64,000 nt of DNA from G965276675 sp965276675 (GTDB taxonomy: Bacteria > Acidobacteriota > Terriglobia > Terriglobales > Acidobacteriaceae). The stretch covers positions 1,302,001 through 1,366,000 of the forward strand of contig OZ255624.1 of the NCBI GenBank assembly GCA_965276675.1. The letters are read 5' to 3'. Positions 1-7,711 of this stretch are shown in pieces; positions within the stretch are counted from its first letter, which is position 1; every line of letters starts with the position of its first letter. The notes beneath the pieces were generated by a model. It was not told the origin of the DNA. It was given only the letters and a program-made list of their open reading frames with translations, and did not search any database. The position numbers and the translations under genes are program-made.

Positions 1-1527
1 AGTCCCCGGCGGCCGGTTCGCGAGGGCGGCGAACGGCGTCCAGCATTTGGCGGGCGTACTGCGCTTGGCGACCGAGGGAAACGGCCGTCGTTCGGAGATC
101 GAAACAAGCCAGCCTTTGGAACGAGACCGCGTTCGGCACCTGCTGAAGGAACTGGATCCGGGGAAGGCCGAGAGGGCTCTGGAAGCGCGCAGCGGTCGTC
201 CTTTGGAGCCCGGCGACCGGCGGCGGGCGGGTTTCGAAAGCCCGGCGCCGACCGGCCCTCGTTCCGCGCAAAATCGCCCGACGAACGGCGGGAGCGCCCC
301 GCAGACGAGCGCAGTCCCGTGGCCGGCAGCTCTGATCGGCCTCATAGCAACCGGGAAGGCGGTGCACTGCGGCCCTTTCAGAAGTTTGGTGCTGGTGCAG
401 GTCGCCCAGGAAGACGGCCTGCCGGTGGGGAGCGAGGCAGCAACCGTCCCTCATTCGGGCGGCGCGAAGGCGGTTTCAGCCAGAAGCCCGGTGGCTTCGG
501 GTCAGGGCCCGACCGGGGTGGAAGCAGAAGTATTGGGGGGAGAGGCCGTCCACAGCGAGCGACCGGTGGCGAAGAAGGCAGGCCGCCACGCCGTGAGTTC
601 AGCCAGGGATCTACTGGTAGTCCCCCGCTTAAGGACCGAGGAGCCGATCGCAATGACCGTTCGTCCGGTCCCTCCCGTCCGCCGCGTCAGCCCATTAGAG
701 CCGGTGGCGACCGTTCCTCCCGTCCCTCATTCGGGAGCAAGTTTGCAGGCAAGAAGCCGTTCGGCGCACGGGGAGGCCCGGGTGACGGCGGCGGCTTCAA
801 GCGACGCGAGGCTGGTGCAGGTGGGAACGAAGCGCGTCCGTTCACCAGAAAGCCAGCCGGGGATGCCGGTCGGCGCGGAGGGCCGAGCGAGCGACCAGCG
901 CGGTCGTTTGATCGCGATCGTCCGCGCCGCGATGCTGGCGACCGTCCACCGCGTGCAGGTAACGATCGTCCATTCACGCCCCGCAGCGACCGTCAGTTCA
1001 CGCCACGCGGTGATCGGCCATTCAATCCGCGGAGTAGCCGACCGGACAGGCCCGCAGGGGATCGCCCGTACCGGCCCAGAACCGAAAATCGGGGCGAAAA
1101 CAGAACCGAAGGCGACAGTCGTTCACCTCGTACCGAAGGCGGGTCCGGCGAACGCCGAAGCTTCTCGGGCCCCAAGGGAGGCGTTGGAAGCTTCAGCCGC
1201 GGTCCAGCATCGAGAGGGCCAGGATCAAAGGGGCCAGACAGAGGCGACTTCAAGCCCCGCAGTCCCAGCACGCGCTCCGGAGCCGGGCAGGGCCGCACAG
1301 GCGTCTCCGGCCCACCTCGCGGCGGTGCTCGCCCCGGTGCCAAGCCGGGTGGATTCCGGCCCGGCGGCAGTCGTCCAGGTGGTAGCAGACCCGGCGGAGG
1401 CAGTCGTCCAACCGGAGGCAAGCCCGGCAATGGCCCCAGATCCGGCCCCGGCGGCCGACCCGGCGGCTTTGCCCCACCGCGCCGCAAATTGCCACCCCGC
1501 CGTCCCGATGATGGAGAGGGCGCATGA
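1..1527 (+). CDS. Arg/Gly/Pro-rich disordered protein, 5'-truncated (possible tail of an rRNA pseudouridine synthase)
   Basis: The frame is open from base 1, so the true start lies outside the window. The visible ~508 residues are low-complexity, rich in Arg, Gly, Pro, Ser and Asp, with repeated RPGGS, DRPF(T/N)PR and GDRP blocks, and no folded domain can be seen. The stop overlaps the start of cmk by four bases (ATGA), so the two genes are translationally coupled. RluB-type 23S rRNA pseudouridine synthases often precede cmk and may carry a basic Arg/Gly-rich C-terminal tail, so the visible part may be such a tail; this is inference from context, because no catalytic domain is inside the window. 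An RNA-binding role would suit the composition. Another overlapping frame is also open here, but this one joins cmk and has the more protein-like repeats. Confidence 0.7.
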   Translation, partial: SPRRPVREGGERRPAFGGRTALGDRGKRPSFGDRNKPAFGTRPRSAPAEGTGSGEGREGSGSAQRSSFGARRPAAGGFRKPGADRPSFRAKSPDERRERPADERSPVAGSSDRPHSNREGGALRPFQKFGAGAGRPGRRPAGGERGSNRPSFGRREGGFSQKPGGFGSGPDRGGSRSIGGRGRPQRATGGEEGRPPRREFSQGSTGSPPLKDRGADRNDRSSGPSRPPRQPIRAGGDRSSRPSFGSKFAGKKPFGARGGPGDGGGFKRREAGAGGNEARPFTRKPAGDAGRRGGPSERPARSFDRDRPRRDAGDRPPRAGNDRPFTPRSDRQFTPRGDRPFNPRSSRPDRPAGDRPYRPRTENRGENRTEGDSRSPRTEGGSGERRSFSGPKGGVGSFSRGPASRGPGSKGPDRGDFKPRSPSTRSGAGQGRTGVSGPPRGGARPGAKPGGFRPGGSRPGGSRPGGGSRPTGGKPGNGPRSGPGGRPGGFAPPRRKLPPRRPDDGEGA

Positions 1528-2213
1528 GTGGATCGCGACATCTCATTGTCGCGATCGATGGACCGGCGGGGGCGGGCAAAAGTACATTGGCGCGCAGCCT
1601 CGCCGCCCGCTTCGGCCTGCTGAATCTCGAGACAGGTGCGATGTATCGTGCCTTTGCGCTCAAAGCTCTCGAGGGGAGAGTCGCTACGGATAACGTGCGT
1701 GCGCTCGAGAGACTCGCTTCCGAAACGACCGTCACTTTAGAGCCAGGCGTCGGAGCCAACCGCGTTCTGCTGGACGGCACGGATGTGACTGGCCGTTTGC
1801 GCACGCCCGAGATCACCACTGCAGCCTCTGAGGTGAGTGTTCACCCGGCGATCCGCCGCTGGATGGTCGAGCTCCAGCAAAGGCTGGGAGAGCAGGGCGG
1901 CGTCGTCATGGAAGGTCGTGACATCGGCACCGCCGTCTTTCCTCATGCCCCGGTCAAGATCTTTCTCGACGCCTCACCCGAGAAGCGCGGGGAGCGTCGC
2001 TACGAGCAGGTGCGAGCAACCGATTCCGAAATCGCCCATCAGTCGGCGGCGGTTCTCGCCGAGATGCAGGAGCGCGACCACCGAGACCGCACGCGGGCCG
2101 ACTCACCACTGCGGCCAGCGGTCGATGCGGTGATCATCGACTCGACGGAGATGTCGCTGGACCAGGTGATCGCACGCGCCACCGCCATCGTCGAAAACCA
2201 CCTCGGCGACTGA
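1524..2213 (+). CDS. cmk: (d)CMP kinase
   Basis: Cytidylate kinase transfers phosphate from ATP to CMP or dCMP in cytosolic pyrimidine nucleotide metabolism. The 229-residue protein has the N-terminal P-loop GPAGAGKST (about residues 13-21), the following ETGAMYRA segment, and the EGRDIGTAVFP motif that binds the nucleotide base, all in the order usual for the family; the length is normal. The start ATG overlaps the stop of the preceding Arg/Gly-rich gene. No gene follows on this strand, and the next operon converges on it. Confidence 0.97.
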   Translation: MSGSRHLIVAIDGPAGAGKSTLARSLAARFGLLNLETGAMYRAFALKALEGRVATDNVRALERLASETTVTLEPGVGANRVLLDGTDVTGRLRTPEITTAASEVSVHPAIRRWMVELQQRLGEQGGVVMEGRDIGTAVFPHAPVKIFLDASPEKRGERRYEQVRATDSEIAHQSAAVLAEMQERDHRDRTRADSPLRPAVDAVIIDSTEMSLDQVIARATAIVENHLGD

Positions 2214-2233
2214 ACCTCTCTCCCTGGCCGGCT

Positions 2234-2366
2234 AGAGCATTTATCCTACAGGTATAGAGCGCGAGCGCAGGTATAGAGCGCGAGCGAAAGGTCGGCGCAG
2301 CTTTTCCGTTAAGAAAGGCTGCAGGCAGCTCAAGTCAGTCACATCACAGCATAGGAGAAATGCTCT
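2234..2366. repeat. Inverted-repeat element with internal 19-bp tandem duplication
   Basis: The space between cmk and the convergent DUF4097 gene is bounded by imperfect inverted arms of 14 bases (2234-2247, and 2353-2366, AGGAGAAATGCTCT), two mismatches apart. Inside are two exact adjacent copies of CAGGTATAGAGCGCGAGCG (2249-2267 and 2268-2286). The right arm runs into the TAG stop codon of the minus-strand gene. The structure resembles a small non-autonomous mobile repeat, but no second copy is seen in this window. Confidence 0.5.
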
Positions 2367-3924
2367 ACTGTGTCGTCGGCTCGACCGCGCCACTCTTCGG
2401 TACTCGCAAGTGGCGAAGCTTCTCTGGAGGTTGGGGCGGCGACGGCGGTAGCGGGGGAACCGGTATCGCTGCACGATCGCCTTTGCTGATCTGGATATCG
2501 CCGTGATCGGTCGTCAGCTTGATATTCGGGCCGCCGGCTCCGACCTGCCCCGACAGGCTGTTCCCGGCATGTTTGGCATTCGTGCCAGGGGTAAAGTCGG
2601 ACGAGACAGTGCCGCTGCCTGCAGTGGCCAGAATGTCGAATGACGCTGCCGGCGGCAGGGTTAGCTGAATATCACCGTTGCGGTTACCAATCTCCACGTC
2701 GCTGGCCGCCTTTGCCATCCCCAGCGAAACATCCCCATCCCCATTCTCGACAGTCACCGGTCCTGTAATATCCGAGAGTTCAAGATTCTTCGCGCGCGTG
2801 GTGATGCGAATGGGTCCCGCCGCACCCCCAATACGCAGGTCGCCCGAGTCCAGCGACAGCACATCGTTCAAGTGCTGCACCTCGAAAGTGCTTCGGCTGG
2901 AGTGAAAGCTGACCGGCGCGTTGAGCGCCGACAGGTTCAGGTCGCCGAAGAAGTCGCCGTCAAGCGTAACCCGGTCGTGAACATCCGTGATGCTGGCGTC
3001 GTCCACCCGCCCATTCAGCACCAGTGTCCCACCGATGCCGCGCGCGGAGAAGTCGCCTTTGCTCATGTGCGCTGTCGCGTTATTCGCGAGCGTGCTCAGC
3101 TTCACGTCGCCGCGGTCCGCCGTTACCTCCACTATCCCGCCAAGCCCATCGACCGAGACGTCGCCGTGGCCTGCATTTACCGTGACACCCGAGCTCGCCG
3201 GCAGCTGTATCGTCAGATCGGAGCTTCCCCGGTCCAGCTCCGCTACCGTGAGCGTCGCCTGCGTGCCAGTGACTTTCAGCTGGGGAAAGAGCTTGCCCAG
3301 ATATCTTTCCGCCTCGTGCCCATTGCTCGCGTATACCACATTGTGCGCCGTGATGTGGATCCGCCCATCGGTAGAGGTCGAGAGGAGCACGTCACCGTGA
3401 GGATTGCGAACCACGAGCATCCCGTTCGCCGGCATCGCCTCATCGAGCTGTTCGTCGCGGTCGTGTTGCTGGCCAAAGAAATGCATGCCCCAGTCCCAGT
3501 CGTTACCTTCGCCGAAGTGCCAGCCCCACCGGTGGCCGTTCTCCCCGATACCGCGTCCCGCCCAACCTCCAACCCAGCCCAGCACTGCCAGCACCACAAG
3601 AATGCCGACCACCCCGCCGACCCCCGATCGCGCGGCCAAGGGCCGGTCGCGATCCAGCCACCACTCTCCCAACGACAGCACGCCGACGCCGATCAGCAGC
3701 ACCGGCCACCAGCGGACATACCACGTCCAGAAAGCGAATCCGCTGATCTTTCCGGTCTCGACCAGCAACGCCACCACGCCGATGCCGATAAGCACGAGCG
3801 GTCGGACCAGGGAAGGACGGCGCCAGATGCGCCACTGCTGCTGCTGGCTGCGCCATGCTTGCTTCTGTGCGCGCCGGGCAGCTTTCGGCGATTGCGGGTA
3901 GGGTGGAGGCGCGCCCGTCATCAC
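2365..3924 (-). CDS. DUF4097-type adhesin-like beta-repeat membrane protein with LiaF-like N-terminal segments
   Basis: The 519-residue protein has three hydrophobic segments in its first ~130 residues (LVLIGIGVVALLVE, VLLIGVGVLSLG and VVGILVVLAVLGWVGGW), of the DUF5668/LiaF type. A long Gly/Asp-rich domain follows (about 170-480), with repeated GDV, GDI and NGDGDVSLG turns typical of DUF4097 beta-solenoid domains, and the C-terminus is Pro-rich. DUF4097 proteins are often regulated with envelope-stress systems, but their biochemical role is unclear. It is the last gene of the minus-strand ECF sigma operon and its start overlaps the preceding stop (ATGA). The stop codon lies in the arm of a small inverted repeat, so the Pro/Thr-rich end may have been altered by it. 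Confidence 0.85.
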   Translation of the reverse strand: MMTGAPPPYPQSPKAARRAQKQAWRSQQQQWRIWRRPSLVRPLVLIGIGVVALLVETGKISGFAFWTWYVRWWPVLLIGVGVLSLGEWWLDRDRPLAARSGVGGVVGILVVLAVLGWVGGWAGRGIGENGHRWGWHFGEGNDWDWGMHFFGQQHDRDEQLDEAMPANGMLVVRNPHGDVLLSTSTDGRIHITAHNVVYASNGHEAERYLGKLFPQLKVTGTQATLTVAELDRGSSDLTIQLPASSGVTVNAGHGDVSVDGLGGIVEVTADRGDVKLSTLANNATAHMSKGDFSARGIGGTLVLNGRVDDASITDVHDRVTLDGDFFGDLNLSALNAPVSFHSSRSTFEVQHLNDVLSLDSGDLRIGGAAGPIRITTRAKNLELSDITGPVTVENGDGDVSLGMAKAASDVEIGNRNGDIQLTLPPAASFDILATAGSGTVSSDFTPGTNAKHAGNSLSGQVGAGGPNIKLTTDHGDIQISKGDRAAIPVPPLPPSPPQPPEKLRHLRVPKSGAVEPTTQ

Positions 3925-4256
3925 TCGCCCCCTTTCGGTGTGTCAGCGTCGCGCGAGTCAGTGCCCGTGTCGGCAGCGGGTGCGGAGGCAACCATGGCCG
4001 TTCCCGGGGGATATTGTCCCGGCTGGGTGTAACCGGTGCTGCTGTCATGAATCGGAGTACCGAGCGGAGCACCAGAGAGAGCGCTGTCGCGAAAAGCAGC
4101 CCGCTCAGCCAGCGTCAGCACTCCAGCCAGGATGAGGTAGAGTGGCCAGCTTTTGACGAAGCTCAGCGCGCCCCACTGGTTCAGCAGAGCCGTCAAGCCG
4201 AAGAGCAGCAGAAATGCCGGGCCACGCAGGCGGCGGATCAGGATCCAGCGGTTCAT
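3921..4256 (-). CDS. Small two-segment membrane protein (DUF5668/LiaF-like)
   Basis: A 111-residue protein with two hydrophobic stretches near the N-terminus (PAFLLLFGLTALLNQWG and WPLYLILAGVLTLAERAA), then a hydrophilic Pro/Thr/Ser-rich tail. The WPLYLILAGVLTL pattern resembles the membrane segment shared with both neighbouring proteins, so the three probably form or regulate one membrane assembly. Both ends overlap their neighbours by four bases, implying translational coupling. No enzyme motif is present. Confidence 0.8.
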   Translation of the reverse strand: MNRWILIRRLRGPAFLLLFGLTALLNQWGALSFVKSWPLYLILAGVLTLAERAAFRDSALSGAPLGTPIHDSSTGYTQPGQYPPGTAMVASAPAADTGTDSRDADTPKGGE

Positions 4257-5290
4257 TGCCCACCTCCCGGCATGCCCCCGCCGGAGGGAGGAGGCAACTC
4301 ACGCGAGCGGCGGACAAAGAGCCAGATCCCAACGGCGATGATGACCAGCGGCCAGCCACGGCCCACCCAATCTCCGCTGAAGATGCCAAGCGTGCCGAAG
4401 AGCAGCAGCACCCCCAGCGCGATCAGGATGATAGCGCCCGTAGGCAGGTCCCGCGGCCTTCCGGTAACCGGAATCGAGCTAGGATCAAAGCCGTAGCCCG
4501 GACCAGCGTAACCCGGACCAGCGTAGGGCGGCGGAGCGGGAGGCGGCGTGCCCCCGCCCTCCGGAGTGTAAGGCTGTTGGCTAGCTGCTGGGCCCGCACT
4601 CTGGCCCGGGCTCGTATATGGCCCATAGGGCGTGGAATAGGGCGCTCCCGCGGGCGGCACAAACCCAGCGCTCACCCCTCCTGGGCTGGGTGTTTCTCCT
4701 GCCCAGGGGCCCGTGGAGCCTGGCGCAGCGGGGCCGCTTCCCGGAGTGGAATTCGGTGGCACGCCCGGCCCCCGGTAGGTCGCCTGCCCAGGGTGTGTCT
4801 GGAGGCCCAGGCGATAGCCCAGGTCGTTCAAGCCAAAGGGGTCCGGCAGCGGCAGTCCATCGCGTCGTGCCTTGGCCGTCTGGGCCGCGTCGAAGATCTG
4901 ATAAAAGACCCAGGCAGCGATAAAGATGCCGAAGACTCCGGCGTGATCCGCAAGGCTGACAAAGACGGCGAAGATCAAGACATGAGCCAGAGCTTTGACG
5001 AACTGACCGTTGTACATTGCGCCCACGCCCGGGATACAACCGAGCAGTCCGGCCAGCGCGGGATTGGGCAAAGAAGGCCCAGGAATCGGGACACCAGATG
5101 GAGTGAACCCCGGCATCGTCGGGTCAACCGGAGTTCCAGGCCCCCCCACTCCAGGCCCAATGCGGGCAAGCAGGCAGGGTTCGCAATACGTCACGCCTCC
5201 TACACTGCGAATGCAGTCCTTGCACAGTGGCTTGCCGCAGTGTTGGCAGTAGGCAGCAACGGGAATCTCAGGATGGTTTGCGCAGTTCAT
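4253..5290 (-). CDS. B-box zinc-finger membrane protein with LiaF-like C-terminus
   Basis: The 345-residue protein opens with Cys/His pairs spaced as in a B-box-type zinc finger (CANH, CQHC, CKDC, CEPC within residues 3-40). Two hydrophobic segments follow, at about 85-145 (FVKALAHVLIFAVFVSLA and GIFIAAWVFYQIF), then a long Pro/Gly/Tyr-rich linker containing a tandem YAGPG duplication, and finally two more membrane segments (GAIILIALGVLLLFGTLGIF and PLVIIAVGIWLFV) like those of the next two genes. The zinc finger probably mediates protein contact on the cytoplasmic side. The gene is coupled by ATGA overlaps on both sides within the ECF sigma operon. Specific function is unknown. Confidence 0.85.
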   Translation of the reverse strand: MNCANHPEIPVAAYCQHCGKPLCKDCIRSVGGVTYCEPCLLARIGPGVGGPGTPVDPTMPGFTPSGVPIPGPSLPNPALAGLLGCIPGVGAMYNGQFVKALAHVLIFAVFVSLADHAGVFGIFIAAWVFYQIFDAAQTAKARRDGLPLPDPFGLNDLGYRLGLQTHPGQATYRGPGVPPNSTPGSGPAAPGSTGPWAGETPSPGGVSAGFVPPAGAPYSTPYGPYTSPGQSAGPAASQQPYTPEGGGTPPPAPPPYAGPGYAGPGYGFDPSSIPVTGRPRDLPTGAIILIALGVLLLFGTLGIFSGDWVGRGWPLVIIAVGIWLFVRRSRELPPPSGGGMPGGGQ

Positions 5291-6258
5291 GCCAAGCTCC
5301 TCTCTCCTCTATCTCGTCTGTTCTTCCGCTGCGCCCGGAAGGGCGTCAGCTGTCGATGTGCGAGTTGGAGGGCGTGTGTTCGTGTGACCGCACAGTAGGC
5401 GACCGGGATACTGGCTGCGGGTGGTCCCGGAGTGTGACCGCTGGCAGCGGGTGTGGACCATGTTCCGGGCTGACGATCGTGTCTCTCAGACTGCGGTGCG
5501 CTCTTGGGCGGTGTGGCTTTCTGGTCCGCTGAGGGGTGGTCTGCCGGTGGCTGTGCGGCATCTCCTCCTTTTTGCGGTGAACGCGAGCGGGGTGCTGTCG
5601 CCGGAGATGAGCTATCCCCGCCACTTCCGGAGTTCCCCGCGCCCGAGTTCTCTGTGTCGCGGCGGAACTCGTTCACGCGCGACTCCACTTCATACACAAA
5701 GCGCAAATTCTCGTAATAGCGCACCACGTGGGCCGAAGCCGTGTAGTACTGGCGGCTGACCTGGGTGGCAAGCGTTCCTGGTTTCAGGTCCGAGAGCCGC
5801 ATCTGGTCCAGCCGGATCCCCACCAGGTTTAGTGTGAACGCAATGGAGAAGAAGGCCATCGCAGCCGTCATCAGCAGCCGCGACTCCACCGCGTGCCGAT
5901 GCAGCATCGCAAAGGAGCGTCCCATCCAGGCCTGCTCCTGAGCGATGGCCGGGGCTGTCCCGGCGCCCAGGGGCACTCCGGCAGCGGCGAGTCCGCTGGT
6001 CCCACTCGTCCGGGCCAGAATCTTCGTTAGGAGGTCTTCCGGGATCTCCGGTTCCGTCTTGAGATAGCCCAACCACTCGCTGCCGCGCTGGGCCTCTTCC
6101 AGCAACTGCGCGCACGCCAGGCATGCGTCCTTATGTGCGGCGAAGGCCGCGGTGTCGTCCGCCGCGAGCGTGCCATCCAGCGCATCGGCCAGCAGCGCCT
6201 CCCACTCTTCGCATTGGAGGGGCCCGGCACCTTTCGCTGAGGTTGTTTCGTAGCCCAT
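5287..6258 (-). CDS. Anti-sigma factor with zinc-finger domain
   Basis: The protein has 323 residues. The N-terminal cytoplasmic region carries the zinc-binding anti-sigma pattern H-x3-C-x2-C (HKDACLACAQLL, about residues 46-57), and one transmembrane segment follows (LLMTAAMAFFSIAFTLNLVGI region, about residue 150). The C-terminal part is Ser/Pro/Gly-rich and presumably periplasmic. Its ATG directly follows the stop of the sigma factor gene, the standard arrangement for a cognate pair, so it should hold that sigma factor at the membrane until released. The release signal and protease are not evident. Its stop overlaps the B-box gene. Confidence 0.88.
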   Translation of the reverse strand: MGYETTSAKGAGPLQCEEWEALLADALDGTLAADDTAAFAAHKDACLACAQLLEEAQRGSEWLGYLKTEPEIPEDLLTKILARTSGTSGLAAAGVPLGAGTAPAIAQEQAWMGRSFAMLHRHAVESRLLMTAAMAFFSIAFTLNLVGIRLDQMRLSDLKPGTLATQVSRQYYTASAHVVRYYENLRFVYEVESRVNEFRRDTENSGAGNSGSGGDSSSPATAPRSRSPQKGGDAAQPPADHPSADQKATPPKSAPQSERHDRQPGTWSTPAASGHTPGPPAASIPVAYCAVTRTHALQLAHRQLTPFRAQRKNRRDRGERSLA

Positions 6259-6951
6259 TTACATCACCTGCTTCTTGTTACGCTGCAGCAGCCGTGCCAG
6301 TTCTGCACGCCCGCGGCTGATGCGACTCTTGACCGTGCCTTCCGGTACGCGGAGCACAATGGCGATTTCCTTGTAGTCCATATCCTCGAGATCGCGCAGG
6401 ATCACCGCTTCGCGCAGTTCGGGTGAGACCTTGGCCAGCGCCGCCTGCACCATGCCTTCCAATTCCCGGGCAACGGTGTGGTCGTGCGGCGAGCGGCGGG
6501 CATCCTGCAACCGTTCTGCGCGGGTGGTCTCCTCGCCCTCGTCCCAGCCCACATCCATGGAGTCGGTCGAGCGCTCCATGCGGCTCCGGCGAAAGTGGTC
6601 GACCAGCAGATTGCGCGTAAGCGTCGTGATCCAGGTAGTGAAGCTGCCCCGTGCCAGATCGAAGGCGGCAAGGTTGCCATAGAGCTTCAGAAATACATCC
6701 TGGGTAAGGTCTTCCGCGTCCGGCGCCGACCCGGTAAACCGGTAACACATGCCATACACGCGGCGGTGGTGCCCTTTGACCAGTTCAGCCCATGCGGTGT
6801 TGTCGCCATTCATACAGCGGCTCACCAGGAGAACCCAGTCGACCTCCCCCGCACTTGACGGGGAAGACGCGGAGCCCGGGTGGGTGCTGGGCTGTCGCGA
6901 GCCCTCGCGCCAAGTTGACCCCCCCGTGGTCTCGCCCCCCGTCCGGTTCAC
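6259..6951 (-). CDS. ECF-type RNA polymerase sigma factor
   Basis: A sigma-70 family protein of the extracytoplasmic-function class. Region 2 contains DAEDLTQDVFLKLYGNL and TWITTLTRNLLVDHFRR; region 4 has the helix-turn-helix SPELREAVILRDLEDMDYKE followed by VPEGTVKSRISRGR. The frame stays open further upstream, but the added residues look non-homologous. A GTG at 6951 preceded by GGAGAG gives 230 residues and is preferred; an upstream start cannot be excluded. It is the first gene of a five-gene, tightly coupled operon with its anti-sigma factor and envelope proteins. Confidence 0.9.
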   Translation of the reverse strand: MNRTGGETTGGSTWREGSRQPSTHPGSASSPSSAGEVDWVLLVSRCMNGDNTAWAELVKGHHRRVYGMCYRFTGSAPDAEDLTQDVFLKLYGNLAAFDLARGSFTTWITTLTRNLLVDHFRRSRMERSTDSMDVGWDEGEETTRAERLQDARRSPHDHTVARELEGMVQAALAKVSPELREAVILRDLEDMDYKEIAIVLRVPEGTVKSRISRGRAELARLLQRNKKQVM

Positions 6952-7092
6952 ACGCTCTCCAATTTCAATGTGAGCATACGCGCGTCCCCCAGCCTTCGGG
7001 TCAGTTCTTTGCCCTTGCCTGGCAGATGCGCGCACAGTTGGCCTGGCAATTACAACTCCCGGCCATGTGCCTGCCATGCTCATGGGCGAAGG

Positions 7093-7118
7093 TACGCAAA
7101 GAGTGCTGCAACGGTTCC
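7093..7118 (-). promoter_or_regulatory. Candidate ECF-type promoter of the sigma factor operon
   Basis: On the minus strand, GGAACC (7118-7113) is followed after 16 bases by CGTA (7096-7093). This is the shape of many ECF-dependent promoters (GGAAC -35 with a CGT-like -10) and would fit autoregulation. It lies about 140 bases upstream of the proposed GTG start. This is motif matching by eye only. Confidence 0.35.
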
Positions 7119-7355
7119 CTGAATCTGCGTTGTCACGCCCAAGGTCCAAGAGAAGATCAGAACGACGGCAGCAAACGGCCCGAATGAGGTCCGCCAAACC
7201 GGCTTACCTTGCGGTGAACTCTCTGTGTTCTCCGTGCTCTCTGTGGTGAGTGACGAAAGTGTGCCCGAGTGCAGCAAACCTGCCGAACACCCCATCCGAA
7301 ATTGCTACTCTTGAACTAGGCGAGGAGTGGCTCGCTCTCAGAGGACCCAAAGACG

Positions 7356-7460
7356 CCCGCTAAGTCTTTTGTTGGAGGAATTTGCCTCTAAGTCCAATGT
7401 TAAGAGTAATTTAGCGGGTCCACCCTGGCCTAAGTCTTTTGCGAAGAGGAATTTAGCTCA
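7356..7460. repeat. AAGTCTTTT-type intergenic repeat, two units plus inverted arms
   Basis: TAAGTCTTTT occurs at 7361-7370 and 7431-7440; each is followed within a few bases by GAGGAATTT, giving two imperfect ~28-base units 70 bases apart. CCCGCTAA (7356-7363) is the exact reverse complement of TTAGCGGG (7411-7418), so the first unit could fold into a stem. A similar AAAGTCCT-type cluster lies after the tRNA gene at 17968-18075, which suggests a dispersed repeat family. Confidence 0.55.
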
Positions 7461-7570
7461 GAAGTACGGGGGTGGGGGTAGGCGGCTTCGCTCAACCCCT
7501 AAGGAGAGATTCCTTTGGAGCCAGCCCACTGTAAGCCCCTAGTGTGATGAGTCGTCAAATCGTCACGCTC

Positions 7571-7680
7571 TTGTCATCTTGAGCGTAGCCGAAGGCGGAG
7601 TCGAAAAGCCTGCCCTGATCGAAGTCGAAGGGATCTGCTTCACCTTGTACTTCAGGATCGGCGCGAAGCGCCGCTCCAAC
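7571..7680. repeat. Dispersed intergenic repeat, copy A
   Basis: This stretch begins TTGTCATCTTGAGCGTAGCC and ends near GAAGCGCCGCTCCAAC. It matches 14373-14457 almost throughout, except for an extra ~22 bases here (around 7614-7638) that contain an internal re-duplication of the GTCGAA...CTGC segment. It lies downstream of glgC in non-coding sequence. Confidence 0.7.
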
Positions 7681-7711
7681 CAACACCATGTAGCGAATTA
7701 ACGACTAACCC

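Larger units (their letters stand above)
7119..7711. other. Intergenic region without a convincing gene
   Basis: Apart from the two repeats listed separately (7356-7460 and 7571-7680), no supported gene was found here. A 71-codon open frame on the plus strand (7327-7542) covers the first repeat, has no recognizable motif or ribosome-binding site, and is judged non-coding. Confidence 0.6.

Noticed and set aside
47..1693. A long open frame on the plus strand overlapping the Arg/Gly-rich gene and running into cmk
   Set aside because: It covers the same bases in another frame, lacks a recognisable fold, and runs into cmk; high GC makes such frames common.
7327..7542. A 71-codon plus-strand frame in the region between the sigma operon and glgC
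   Set aside because: It is composed of the AAGTC repeat and has no ribosome-binding site or family likeness.
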